From a virus: a stretch of 29,283 nt of DNA. Of this stretch, positions 13,801 to 21,387 are shown piece by piece. How positions within the stretch are numbered: the stretch's first letter is position 1; each line of letters begins with the position of its first letter. Below the pieces are notes generated by a model. It searched no databases and was not told the DNA's origin. It saw only the letters and a program-made list of their open reading frames with translations. The stretch covers positions 1-29,283 of the IMG/VR virus record IMGVR_UViG_3300031857_001001. One strand, 5' to 3'. Both the position numbers and the translations under genes were made by a program.

Positions 13801-14237
13801 TACCCCAATCCAGATTGGAAACGAATAAAATCAATAGAGTTTTTGATTTGATATGTTCGGTTTGATATCATTTTTAAGATGCTGTCCAAATATGAAAGCA
13901 TTGTTTCGTAGTATTCAATTTTAAGTGCGGTTTGTGCTAATTTATCGTCTGAATCCAAATATCCCTGAAGTGTCTCCTTATCACGAATCTTTTTGGGGAA
14001 TGGATTTTCTAGATATACTTCTGGGTCTGCTTTACCGGTAAAGTATTCATATCTTTCGTGCCTTATTTTTTTTCTTTGCTGCTCTGCCTTCTTCTTCAAT
14101 AGATTAATTGTATTATAGAGGTCAAAATACTTTGCGTGAAGAATTGGAATATTTAACGATTCTGTATGAAGATTGTCAATATCCATTTTTGAATCTTCTT
14201 CCCACATTTTTTGAATATTATCTAAATCAATGCTCAT
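13800..14237 (-). CDS. uvsY: Recombination mediator UvsY
   Basis: Hexameric mediator that loads the UvsX recombinase onto gp32-coated single-stranded DNA. It is 145 residues (T4 137). It begins MSIDLDNIQKMWEEDSKMD, with the typical acidic W-EED-K start, and continues with IPILHAKYFDLYN and a basic KKAEQQRKKIRHERYEYFTG helix, all characteristic of UvsY. The start overlaps the stop of the upstream tail gene (ATGA, 4 bases), so the two are translationally coupled. uvsW follows 18 bases later. Having uvsY-uvsW behind the capsid gene is also the arrangement in T4-like cyanophages. Confidence 0.92.
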   Translation of the reverse strand: MSIDLDNIQKMWEEDSKMDIDNLHTESLNIPILHAKYFDLYNTINLLKKKAEQQRKKIRHERYEYFTGKADPEVYLENPFPKKIRDKETLQGYLDSDDKLAQTALKIEYYETMLSYLDSILKMISNRTYQIKNSIDFIRFQSGLG

Positions 14238-14782
14238 AACCTATTTCCACTTAAATCGAATATATTGTAGATAGTATACTTGAAAGATACGTCCGCTGTA
14301 AAGTACTGAATATCAGTATCCGTAGCATCAAATGTCAATGTTGACAATGTATATGGAAATAAATCCTGAAACATTACCTGAAAGTTTGGTATTTGACTAC
14401 TAGTTAAAACCTGCAATGTACCATCGGAATACACATTCTGTCGGTCTTTAGCATAATTACCTTGAGCAAATCCCTTTTCTTCCAACTCAGCAAATTGCCC
14501 CAATCTCTCCGGAAATCCCATACCACGAATCCAGTTTTGGATGCACATATAGTTTTCAAGATTTTCATCAACTAAAAATCTTATGGACAAATCTCCAAAT
14601 TCAATAATGTCACCTGGAGTTGGTAACATTTTTGTATATGTCGGTTGAATAGCAACTCCAAGATTTAAATCTGGAATATTCGCCTGATTACAAAAAAATG
14701 CTACTTTTGGTTCTCTTGCTAATGTAAATTTAAATCCAGTCGGAGAAAGAAAATTTCTATTCTCAATTTGTCCTCTAGTCAT
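14234..14782 (-). CDS. Tail structural protein, probable gp3-type tail completion/sheath stabiliser
   Basis: A 182-residue structural protein. The N-terminal FLSPTGFKFTLAREPKVAFF, then NIPDLNLG, PGDIIEFGDLSIRFLVDENL and YMCIQNWIRGMGFPE, follow the pattern of a tail-tube-like family widespread in marine myoviruses. The gene immediately after gp23 and before uvsY is, as I remember, annotated gp3 (tail completion and sheath stabiliser) in cyanophages; alternatively it may be a baseplate tail-tube cap protein. The sequence itself supports a tail-tube-type fold better than it supports the exact name. It comes right after the gp23 terminator, behind a TCTAAATA motif (14797-14804). Its stop overlaps the uvsY start. 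Confidence 0.8.
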   Translation of the reverse strand: MTRGQIENRNFLSPTGFKFTLAREPKVAFFCNQANIPDLNLGVAIQPTYTKMLPTPGDIIEFGDLSIRFLVDENLENYMCIQNWIRGMGFPERLGQFAELEEKGFAQGNYAKDRQNVYSDGTLQVLTSSQIPNFQVMFQDLFPYTLSTLTFDATDTDIQYFTADVSFKYTIYNIFDLSGNRL

Positions 14783-14796
14783 TGTATTTTTTTAAG

Positions 14797-14804
14797 TATT
14801 TAGA
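14797..14804 (-). promoter_or_regulatory. Late promoter-like motif TCTAAATA after the gp23 terminator
   Basis: One mismatch to TATAAATA. It sits directly downstream of the gp23 terminator and about 15 bases before the tail gene ATG at 14782, where a new promoter is needed to restart transcription. Confidence 0.5.
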
Positions 14805-14805
14805 C

Positions 14806-14830
14806 AAAAAAAGAGGGTCCGAAGACCCTC
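14806..14830 (-). terminator. Rho-independent terminator with UUCG loop after gp23
   Basis: A perfect 7-bp stem (GAGGGTC with GACCCTC, 14813-14819 and 14824-14830) closes a TTCG tetraloop, followed on the minus strand by seven T residues. A second small inverted repeat (TGAACC/GGTTCA, 14842-14855) overlaps the gp23 stop codon. This is the strongest terminator in the window and ends the late structural run. Confidence 0.92.
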
Positions 14831-14852
14831 CAGATAAAATATGAACCGTGGT

Positions 14853-16286
14853 TCACATAAGGTTTTTGACTGCAACACGTCTGTAGTAACGGTTTGCATT
14901 AACCTGAAGTCTTCCAAGACCCTGCTCAGTGCCTTCTGCAAATGGGTTTGCAACAAGACCATAACGGGTCTTAAAGCCAATCTTAGGCTGGAAGCTGTTC
15001 TCACCAACGGCACGAACCATTTGGAGAGGAACATAAGGACAATAGAAGATTCCTGCGTCATAGGGGGAAGAACCCTTATAACCGACAACATAGTACTGGT
15101 TGCCTGGAGTTCCGTTCGAGGAAGTCAGGTTAGCAGAATATGGGTCAATATAGACACGGAATTTGCCCATCAAAGTACCAGCAAATGTATTGCCAGTATC
15201 ATCAACGTTAAGGTTAGCGTTGAGTGCGGGGGTGTAGTCAAGAACACCAGCCATGGTCAGTGCTGAAGCAACGTCAGCAGAGCACATGACAATGTTGCCC
15301 TTTCCTCTACGAGTTCTTTGAGCGATTGCGTTGGCATCACGCTCAATTTGGAACAGAAGACCCTTGAACTTCTCAACTGACCAACGACCGTTGGAGTCAA
15401 CGTCCAGGTCAAATACGCCAGGAGTTGCTACGTTCTGTACAGCACCCTGTTCAGCAACCTTATAGATGGTTCTGATAACTTCGCGGTTGATTTCGGCAAG
15501 AATCTCTGTAGAGAGAATATTTGCCAATTCCGCTTCAGCATTCAGACCGTGGATTGCCTTAAGGTCTTGAGCAAGCTCAAGTGAATACTCGGCTTTCAGA
15601 GCGCGTGACTTTGCGGTAACGGTGACTTTCTCGATTGAGAATGCCATCTGGTTAAATTGACCAGAATCACCACCAAGTTGCTCTGAGTCGCCAGTTACCA
15701 TTCCCTGACCAGCATCGTATGCAAGATTATCTCCTGCACCACCTACTGGGTTCAATACTGATGGGTTGGTTCCTGACTGTGCAGTAGTACCCAGACCAGA
15801 AGTAACTGAACTGAATCCTGCATTTCTGTCGAAAGCGGCATTCTGACCAGAGAATGCAGAATCTACTTCATTGTAGAAAGCTTCGGTGCCACTTTGTCCA
15901 GTGTAACGTGAACGCATTGCGAAGATGAGTCCTGTAGGACCGCTCATTGGTTGAACGCCAGCGAGGTCATAAGCGACCAGGTTAGGCATTGAACGACGAA
16001 TGAGGGAAATCAGAACGGGGTCAAAACCTGCGGTAGGACCGCCAGCAGCAGAAGTACCTCCGAATGCTCCCGAACCAGCAGCAGCGTTACCTGAGTTGGT
16101 GATTGGGGATTCCATCAGGTTGCCGATGCCACCTGAATTAAATGCTGATTCTTCTCTTAAGAATTTTTCTTGGTTTTCTAACAGGACAGCGGTTACAGCT
16201 CTACGATGAGAATCTTTGATTGGATCAAGACCCTGATAGTCGAGAAGGGGTGCCCACTTTTCCTGCAGATGCTCTGAATGGAACAT
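14853..16286 (-). CDS. 23: Major capsid protein gp23 (precursor)
   Basis: It forms the hexamers of the head. It is 477 residues (T4 521). It begins MFHSEHLQEKWAPLLDYQGL, and QPMSGPTGLIFAMRSRY is a hallmark of T4-type capsid proteins. The likely gp21 maturation site is LME after Glu59 (L-x-E rule; T4 cuts after residue 65), which would remove an N-terminal peptide rich in charged residues. No late motif lies in the 52-base gap upstream, so transcription probably reads through from gp22, with a leader AAGG as Shine-Dalgarno. It ends in a very strong terminator, fitting a highly expressed gene. Confidence 0.97.
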   Translation of the reverse strand: MFHSEHLQEKWAPLLDYQGLDPIKDSHRRAVTAVLLENQEKFLREESAFNSGGIGNLMESPITNSGNAAAGSGAFGGTSAAGGPTAGFDPVLISLIRRSMPNLVAYDLAGVQPMSGPTGLIFAMRSRYTGQSGTEAFYNEVDSAFSGQNAAFDRNAGFSSVTSGLGTTAQSGTNPSVLNPVGGAGDNLAYDAGQGMVTGDSEQLGGDSGQFNQMAFSIEKVTVTAKSRALKAEYSLELAQDLKAIHGLNAEAELANILSTEILAEINREVIRTIYKVAEQGAVQNVATPGVFDLDVDSNGRWSVEKFKGLLFQIERDANAIAQRTRRGKGNIVMCSADVASALTMAGVLDYTPALNANLNVDDTGNTFAGTLMGKFRVYIDPYSANLTSSNGTPGNQYYVVGYKGSSPYDAGIFYCPYVPLQMVRAVGENSFQPKIGFKTRYGLVANPFAEGTEQGLGRLQVNANRYYRRVAVKNLM

Positions 16287-16338
16287 TTGCTTTTTACCTT
16301 TTTACTAAAGTGCGTTTTTTGTTTGAATTATATTAAAT

Positions 16339-17538
16339 TCAATTTTTGCGGAATGCTGAAAGTGTCTTGAGGTATGCAGCCATTGATCCAGAAATTGCTT
16401 CTGGAGCACTATCTACACCTTCAGACAAGGTTTCAGTTTTTGCATTAGGAGAAACTACTCTTGAAGGAAAATATGATTCCTTCAATGTCTCCAGTTTTTC
16501 ACGATATTCTCTTTCACTTTCAAACTCAACACTTTCGGCAAGTGAAGCGAGCTTGTCCTTCTGAGTGTCTGCAAGACCTTCAGCGACTTGTTCAAAGATT
16601 CCATCAGCAACCGACTCTGCGAGACGCTTGTTAAGGGAAACGTTTTTCTCAATTTGCTCGTTGAGTTTTGTCTCCATTTCATCAAGTTTTTCTACCATAC
16701 TCTCAAGTACATCATATTTATCTTCAGGGATTGATACATAATGTTCTTCAAAAAGACCCTTCATTCCTTGTAGGAATGATTCGGTCATTTCGGTCTTAAG
16801 ACCTTGTTCAATGACAAGTGCGTTCTCAGTGAACCACTCATCAGACACATACTCAAGGTATGCATCAACACGCTCGCTGAGTTCTGCCTTGATTTCCTCA
16901 ACTTCTTCAGCAAGAGCAACTGCATATTGCTCTTCTAGAGCTTCTTTGATGTCACCCACCTTAGAGCGAAGTGCAGCTTCAAAGATTGTGCGTGCCTTTT
17001 CTTGGAACTCTTCGGAGAGTTCTTCACCTTCAAGAAGAGCATTTACATCTTCTTCAATGCTGAACTCTTCTTCCATTTCCTCATCTTCATCCTCTTCATC
17101 TTCATCATCTTCTTCTTTTTTGCCCTTTTTCTTTCCTTCTTCCTCTTCTTCCTTATCTTCTTCCTCTTTTGCCTCTACGATTTCATCCTCACCAATCTCT
17201 TCATCCTCATCAGTCTCTTCTAAGAGTTCTTCGTCTTCATCATACTCAACATCTTCTTTCTTCATACCTTTCATTGGATCCGCTCCCTTGGCACCCTTAT
17301 TGACAACATCTCTTACTTGCTTGAGTGTTGCTCCAGGTGTTTTAAGTTTTGCAGAATTATCATCTGATTTATAATTTTCTGGTGTTGGTCCACCAAGATC
17401 TTCCCAACCTGCAGTTTGCCCATCAGGAATATTTCCTGATAATTTTGGCATTGCATCTCCCGCCTTTGCATTTGCATTTACAGCGGTTCTGGATTGCTTT
17501 GTGCCTACTTCCATTTCTTGTAAATCTCCACGAGACAT
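16339..17538 (-). CDS. 22: Prohead core scaffolding protein gp22
   Basis: Main scaffold protein of the prohead core, degraded by gp21 during maturation. It is 399 residues, well above the T4 length (269). Excess length comes largely from a run of Asp/Glu/Lys near residues 100-165, in which nearly every residue is charged; coiled-coil helices follow (about 170-330). The C-terminus AYLKTLSAFRKN resembles the end of other gp22 proteins. Many L-x-E and I-x-E sites could be gp21 cleavage sites. The leader has GGAGAG ahead of the ATG at 17538, and a late promoter motif lies at 17574-17585. Identification rests on position between gp21 and gp23 and on composition, as the family diverges fast. Confidence 0.92.
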   Translation of the reverse strand: MSRGDLQEMEVGTKQSRTAVNANAKAGDAMPKLSGNIPDGQTAGWEDLGGPTPENYKSDDNSAKLKTPGATLKQVRDVVNKGAKGADPMKGMKKEDVEYDEDEELLEETDEDEEIGEDEIVEAKEEEDKEEEEEGKKKGKKEEDDEDEEDEDEEMEEEFSIEEDVNALLEGEELSEEFQEKARTIFEAALRSKVGDIKEALEEQYAVALAEEVEEIKAELSERVDAYLEYVSDEWFTENALVIEQGLKTEMTESFLQGMKGLFEEHYVSIPEDKYDVLESMVEKLDEMETKLNEQIEKNVSLNKRLAESVADGIFEQVAEGLADTQKDKLASLAESVEFESEREYREKLETLKESYFPSRVVSPNAKTETLSEGVDSAPEAISGSMAAYLKTLSAFRKN

Positions 17539-17573
17539 TTGAACTCTCCGTTTAACCTTTAAGTTATAAACTA

Positions 17574-17585
17574 TATTTATTTATA
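17574..17585 (-). promoter_or_regulatory. Late promoter motif TATAAATAAATA before gp22
   Basis: Two overlapping matches, TATAAATA (17578-17585) and AATAAATA (17574-17581), in the gap between gp21 and gp22, about 40 bases before the gp22 ATG. It probably drives both gp22 and gp23. Confidence 0.75.
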
Positions 17586-17595
17586 ATTTAATTAT

Positions 17596-18246
17596 TTACA
17601 ATGAATTTAAGAACTCATTGAACAACGATAATTTGTACTCTTCAAGAATACCTTCGTCAACTAAACTATTTATTTTTTTCTTTGTATTGTATGCTGCTTT
17701 TTCTCTTAGGACTCCACCTTCCCAACACCACTCTTTTCCTTCCATAATTCCCTGGACAAATGCATCAGGTGCAGAGGGATCGGCAACAATATCAGCAGCA
17801 GTGGCAAGCATAAAATCTTCGCCTACTTCCTTGTATCCTCTGTTATTTTCTCTAAGTGAACCAATACCCCGAGAGGAAACGCCGAGAGTAACGCCATCAC
17901 TCAAAAGTGCCTCTGCAATTTTGCCCATTGGTGTGGATAAAATTTGAGCCTTGCCTACAAAATTATTTCCTTTTTGATAGAGTTCAACAATTTTATGAGA
18001 AACTCTATCAAGATTTACAGTAGGGCCATCAGGATGTCCAAGTTCTCCTAATGCACGTCCTTTTTGAACGTAATTTTCATTATACCTCTTGACCTCCCTC
18101 TCCATAATTGCAAAGGGATACATTCTTCCATTACGATTTACACATTCACTCTGAAGAAATACTCCTTGAATATAAAGATTTTTTTTACCGTTTTTTTCTT
18201 CGGTAATGACCTTTACCTTTTCTACTTCTTCTCTGATGAGTTTCAT
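17596..18246 (-). CDS. 21: Prohead core protease gp21
   Basis: Serine protease (herpesvirus-protease-like fold) that cleaves capsid and core proteins after I/L-x-E and then itself. It is 216 residues (T4 212). Motifs are NRNGRMYP (38-44), GELGHPDGPTVNL with likely catalytic His71, and GVSSRGIGSL with the nucleophile at Ser124 or Ser125; ATAADIVADPSAPDAFV (148-164) is also conserved. Its ATG overlaps the stop of the Ser/Thr-rich gene (TAATG), so the two are coupled. Likely substrates here include gp22, gp23, the gp67-like protein and the internal protein at 5323-5895. Confidence 0.95.
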   Translation of the reverse strand: MKLIREEVEKVKVITEEKNGKKNLYIQGVFLQSECVNRNGRMYPFAIMEREVKRYNENYVQKGRALGELGHPDGPTVNLDRVSHKIVELYQKGNNFVGKAQILSTPMGKIAEALLSDGVTLGVSSRGIGSLRENNRGYKEVGEDFMLATAADIVADPSAPDAFVQGIMEGKEWCWEGGVLREKAAYNTKKKINSLVDEGILEEYKLSLFNEFLNSL

Positions 18247-18797
18247 TATGCTTGTCCTGAAATTTGTACTTGTTGTAAATAAAGAACACCCGTTCCGGTA
18301 TCAGTTCTTGCGGCAACTTTAAGGGAATTTGTTAGAGTTGCATTTACTGACGAAAATGCAGTCAAAATTCCACTGGTGTTAGTGTCAATAGAACATCTGG
18401 TTTGATGATATCCATCATATCCAGATGAGGTATCCACTGAAATTACTGGTTGGTGTGTAAAATCATAATAACTTTGCCCATTCGCAGTTAAGGTAACATA
18501 GTCACCTACACCAAAAGGACATTGAGTTCCTTCTGCAAAAATAATAGTTGTAGTTGTTCCGGTAGTAACTCCCACAACTCTATTGGATGCCTTTGTTAAA
18601 GCAAGAGTTGCCGAAGTTCCCGAAGGAACTAGATAATCACCAGTAGTTGCTGTTGGATTGGTGCCAATGGCAACGAAAGTATTGCCACCAGTTGCCACCA
18701 CTCTCAAGACATTTGATTGAACAGAAAATGATGTAGATTGTGCTGATGTTGATGATGTGGCAAATGATGTGCCAAGTCCAACTGGTCTATGCGCCAT
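18246..18797 (-). CDS. Ser/Thr/Gly-rich beta-type virion protein of unknown function (183 aa)
   Basis: No named family could be assigned. Two parts are visible: an N-terminal one (about 20-105) with NVLRVVATGGNTFVAIGTNP and TTGDYLVPSGTSATL, like beta-sandwich modules in phage decoration and tail proteins, and a C-terminal one (about 110-183) with GYHQTRCSIDTNTSGILTAF and a conserved-looking VLYLQQVQISGQA end. Composition is rich in Ser, Thr, Gly and Val, with few charges. It has its own perfect late promoter motif and is coupled to gp21 by TAATG. T4 has gp68 at this point, but this protein does not look like a small core protein. A capsid-associated role is the best guess. Confidence 0.8.
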   Translation of the reverse strand: MAHRPVGLGTSFATSSTSAQSTSFSVQSNVLRVVATGGNTFVAIGTNPTATTGDYLVPSGTSATLALTKASNRVVGVTTGTTTTIIFAEGTQCPFGVGDYVTLTANGQSYYDFTHQPVISVDTSSGYDGYHQTRCSIDTNTSGILTAFSSVNATLTNSLKVAARTDTGTGVLYLQQVQISGQA

Positions 18798-18821
18798 TAT
18801 TTTTAAAATACACTTATTAGT

Positions 18822-18829
18822 TATTTATA
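18822..18829 (-). promoter_or_regulatory. Late promoter motif TATAAATA before the Ser/Thr-rich gene
   Basis: A perfect match in the gap after the gp67-like gene, about 25 bases upstream of the ATG at 18797. It would also transcribe gp21. Confidence 0.75.
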
Positions 18830-18866
18830 AATTGTGGATTACCTACTAACTTTCGGTAAATTTCTC

Positions 18867-19019
18867 TCAGTCTTCTTCGTTATTAAACAAATGATTGGCT
18901 ACATCGGGACGAAACCCATCAACCTTTTCTGCTGCCTTAGCAAAGAGAATATCTTTAATCTTGTCACTAATCTGAGAGGGAGACTCGTCAGTAGCAATCA
19001 TATCCATTAAATCATCCAT
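18867..19019 (-). CDS. 67: Small prohead core protein, gp67-like (50 aa)
   Basis: ATG at 19019 to TGA at 18867. The product, beginning MDDLMDMIATDESPSQ and ending NHLFNNEED, is acidic and helical. It has the pattern of T4 gp67-type core proteins: a short acidic N-terminus, a helix ISDKIKDILFAKAAEKV, then a DVANHLF segment. T4 gp67 is longer (about 80 residues). Position is decisive: directly after gp20 and before gp21, as in T4. A perfect late promoter motif that overlaps the gp20 stop lies 25 bases upstream. In T4, gp67 helps form the core and set head shape. Assignment rests on position and pattern. Confidence 0.72.
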   Translation of the reverse strand: MDDLMDMIATDESPSQISDKIKDILFAKAAEKVDGFRPDVANHLFNNEED

Positions 19020-19044
19020 TTTAATACCTGATAATAATCTTTGT

Positions 19045-19052
19045 TATTTATA
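19045..19052 (-). promoter_or_regulatory. Late promoter motif TATAAATA overlapping the gp20 stop
   Basis: A perfect motif whose internal TAA is the gp20 stop codon (19048-19050). It precedes the gp67-like gene by about 25 bases. Confidence 0.75.
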
Positions 19053-20730
19053 TTTCGCCACCTTTTGGCATATCTACTGCTTTTGTACTTGGTTGAGTTG
19101 CACTAGCATCAATTTGTGGTTCCATCACTGGTTGTCCCAAATCCATCTGTGAAGTTTGATCTAATGGCAATCCAGTTGCTGGATCTATGGGTTGATTTGG
19201 ATCTGGAATAATTCCTTCCTCTATTTCCTTTTTAATGATTTTGTCCTGCTCTAAGATTTCAATATCAGTTTGTCTCAGAATTTTGCGTCTTACATAATCT
19301 TGTGAAAAATATTTGCCAATATAAGGTTCTGCAACTTGAACCATATTCAACCTTTCGTTGAGAAGTTCTGCGTCCTTCAATTCTGCAAAATGGTTATCAT
19401 ATAAGAAGTCATATTGGATATGCTCGTCCATAGCATTCCAGTCTTCTGGAGTAATGATATTCTTCAAAATCAACTGAGTTCTTAGCATATCACTGAACAT
19501 ATATGAGAATCTCTTTCTCAATCTAGAGACAAATTTACTGAACTTAACTTCATCTCTTAAAATCTCAGATGAACGTCCCAGATTAAATCCACCTTCTCCA
19601 TCCATTCTTGATGGGGGAACATTCAGGGATTGGTATAGTTTTTTCTTAAAGTACTCAATATCAGTAATTTCACCAAGATTTTGTCCGCCTGGTAGAGTAG
19701 TAATTTCAGTTCCTCTGCCACCTTCTCTTCTTGGCAACCAGAAATCTTCAAGCATTGCCATAAACTTCTTATCATCGCGAATTTCCCCAGTGTTCGCATC
19801 GTACACCAGTTTATTTCGGTATCTCATCATAACATCGCGAAGATATTGCTCAGCCTTTACTTTCGGTAGATTGCCAACGTCAATGTAAAAAATTCTTCTT
19901 TCTGGTGCTCTTGATAGGCGGTAAATTACCAGAGAGTCCTCAATCATTCTTAACTGGTTGAGTGACTTAATTGCCTTGTGTAGGTATGAAAGAGAAGATC
20001 CTTTATTTCTATCTACAAGTCCAGAAGTACAATAAGTTATTGAATCTTTAGTCATTCTGATTCCAGAATTTGACCCACCCAATGCACCAGGAGCTGGAGT
20101 GCCTGTTGGGTATGTCATTTTTGGTTCATAAATGAAATACTCTTCAATTTCAGGAAATTCATAATCCATAGGATTATTGATCATCCTATTCGAAACTTTA
20201 TACTTATCCCCTTCCTTTTTCTTTGCTTGACGAACATAACGCATTTTCATTGCGTCAATGTATCTCAGTTCAAGTATTCCTGCTTCGGGTCTCTTTAAAT
20301 CAATTACTTTGTGATAATAAAGTCTACCATCAACGTACCAATTCCTATAGATTTCGTGCGATTTTTTGTCAAAGTCCAGAAGTTCTAAAATATATTTAAA
20401 CTCTTCTCTTATTTTCTTTTTAATTCCATCACTTGCATTTAGATTGTCCAAATCAATTTGGACAGGACTATCATTTGTATCACTTACAATTGCTTCATTT
20501 ACAATATCCTCAATCGCACTATCACACTCTGGATGTAGTGCCATTTCACGATATCTTTTGATAAGGTCAAATTCTGTTCTATAGACACCTTCAATATCTA
20601 CATATGAACCAAAAAACCCACTACTTAAATAGTGGTCAACCCCGTCCTCCTTATTGGGAGGAACGGGGGAGATTGCACTTGATGACAACTCTTCATTATC
20701 ATCAATAGAAAATCCAAATAATCTTGCCAT
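19048..20730 (-). CDS. 20: Portal vertex protein gp20
   Basis: A dodecameric portal through which DNA enters and leaves the head. It is 560 residues (T4 524). Typical segments are DSAIEDIVNEAIV (75-87), YIDAMKMRYVRQAKK near 175-190, the RAPERRIFYIDVGNLPK stretch near 275-290 with MMRYRNKLVYD after it, and SLNVPPSRMDG near 370; cyanophage diversity surveys use this gene as a marker. The last 60 residues are Pro/Gln-rich (DPNQPIDPATGLPLDQ) and probably disordered. Start is ATG at 20730, behind a late promoter motif overlapping the gp19 stop. Confidence 0.97.
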   Translation of the reverse strand: MARLFGFSIDDNEELSSSAISPVPPNKEDGVDHYLSSGFFGSYVDIEGVYRTEFDLIKRYREMALHPECDSAIEDIVNEAIVSDTNDSPVQIDLDNLNASDGIKKKIREEFKYILELLDFDKKSHEIYRNWYVDGRLYYHKVIDLKRPEAGILELRYIDAMKMRYVRQAKKKEGDKYKVSNRMINNPMDYEFPEIEEYFIYEPKMTYPTGTPAPGALGGSNSGIRMTKDSITYCTSGLVDRNKGSSLSYLHKAIKSLNQLRMIEDSLVIYRLSRAPERRIFYIDVGNLPKVKAEQYLRDVMMRYRNKLVYDANTGEIRDDKKFMAMLEDFWLPRREGGRGTEITTLPGGQNLGEITDIEYFKKKLYQSLNVPPSRMDGEGGFNLGRSSEILRDEVKFSKFVSRLRKRFSYMFSDMLRTQLILKNIITPEDWNAMDEHIQYDFLYDNHFAELKDAELLNERLNMVQVAEPYIGKYFSQDYVRRKILRQTDIEILEQDKIIKKEIEEGIIPDPNQPIDPATGLPLDQTSQMDLGQPVMEPQIDASATQPSTKAVDMPKGGEI

Positions 20731-20760
20731 TATTAAAGTTCAATCCTACTTTACTGTTAC

Positions 20761-20768
20761 TATTTATT
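20761..20768 (-). promoter_or_regulatory. Late promoter motif AATAAATA overlapping the gp19 stop
   Basis: One base from TATAAATA. Its TAA is the gp19 stop codon (20764-20766). The gp20 ATG is about 30 bases on. Confidence 0.6.
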
Positions 20769-21354
20769 GCCACGCTTCCTGGGCACCTTGAGGAGTCCAG
20801 TATTGAACTTGGAATTCTACAGTAAATTCCTCAATGGTATCAGAACTATCGTATGACAAATCAATAGCAGCAACGTTAGTTGGGAAAATAGAATAGAACT
20901 TATAGAGAGCAGCTGCTTCTAATCCTTGTCCAGTAGGAGTATTGAATCCGGTATTAGACGCAGATCTTTTATACTGCTTCACGTAAGCATCTACCATATA
21001 ATCTGCAGGGTTGGTGTCACCGCTTGCATCACCATATTGACCAATTTTTTGCATCCACCTTTCCATAGCATTTCTAACAGCAAAATCTTCATCATTCAGA
21101 ACTGTTACTGTCCAAGTATCATATGTTCTATCGCCAGCAACTTTGAAGATTCTTCCTCTAAAGGGAACATCAATTGAAGCAATATTGGATGCTGGTAAAG
21201 CGGCTGACTTGCATAGCATACTGAAATTATCTTGGCCATCAGTACCACCAAAATCAATCCCACTAGGAAGTGAGGGAATAGCAACTTCAAATAGATTGGG
21301 CCTTGCACCACCACCTCTAAGTGCTTTTTTGAAATCCTGAATTGAGTGTGACAT
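20764..21354 (-). CDS. 19: Tail tube protein gp19
   Basis: Forms the inner tube of the contractile tail. It is 196 residues (T4 163, so somewhat longer). It begins MSHSIQDFKKALRGGGARPN, with the gp19-type LFEVAIP strand next, then LCKSAALPASNIASIDVPFRGR and TWTVTVLNDEDFAVRNAMERW, and ends with DTIEEFTVEFQVQYW, all typical of T4-type tube subunits. It has the best Shine-Dalgarno in the window (AAAAGGAGG), fitting a protein needed in many copies. It lies 33 bases after gp18 with no late promoter motif between, so it is probably on the gp18 transcript. Confidence 0.95.
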   Translation of the reverse strand: MSHSIQDFKKALRGGGARPNLFEVAIPSLPSGIDFGGTDGQDNFSMLCKSAALPASNIASIDVPFRGRIFKVAGDRTYDTWTVTVLNDEDFAVRNAMERWMQKIGQYGDASGDTNPADYMVDAYVKQYKRSASNTGFNTPTGQGLEAAALYKFYSIFPTNVAAIDLSYDSSDTIEEFTVEFQVQYWTPQGAQEAWQ

Positions 21355-21387
21355 TTTTGATTCCTCCTTTTAGTGTTTTAATTAAAA

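Noticed and set aside
16715-16722. GATAAATA inside gp22 as a promoter feature
   Set aside because: It is in coding sequence for Asp-Lys-Tyr and chance matches are expected in A/T-rich DNA; kept only as a hypothesis for gp23.
16811-17374. Ser-rich plus-strand frame resembling a surface protein
   Set aside because: Complement of the polyacidic part of gp22; the serine run is the antisense reading of Glu/Asp codons.
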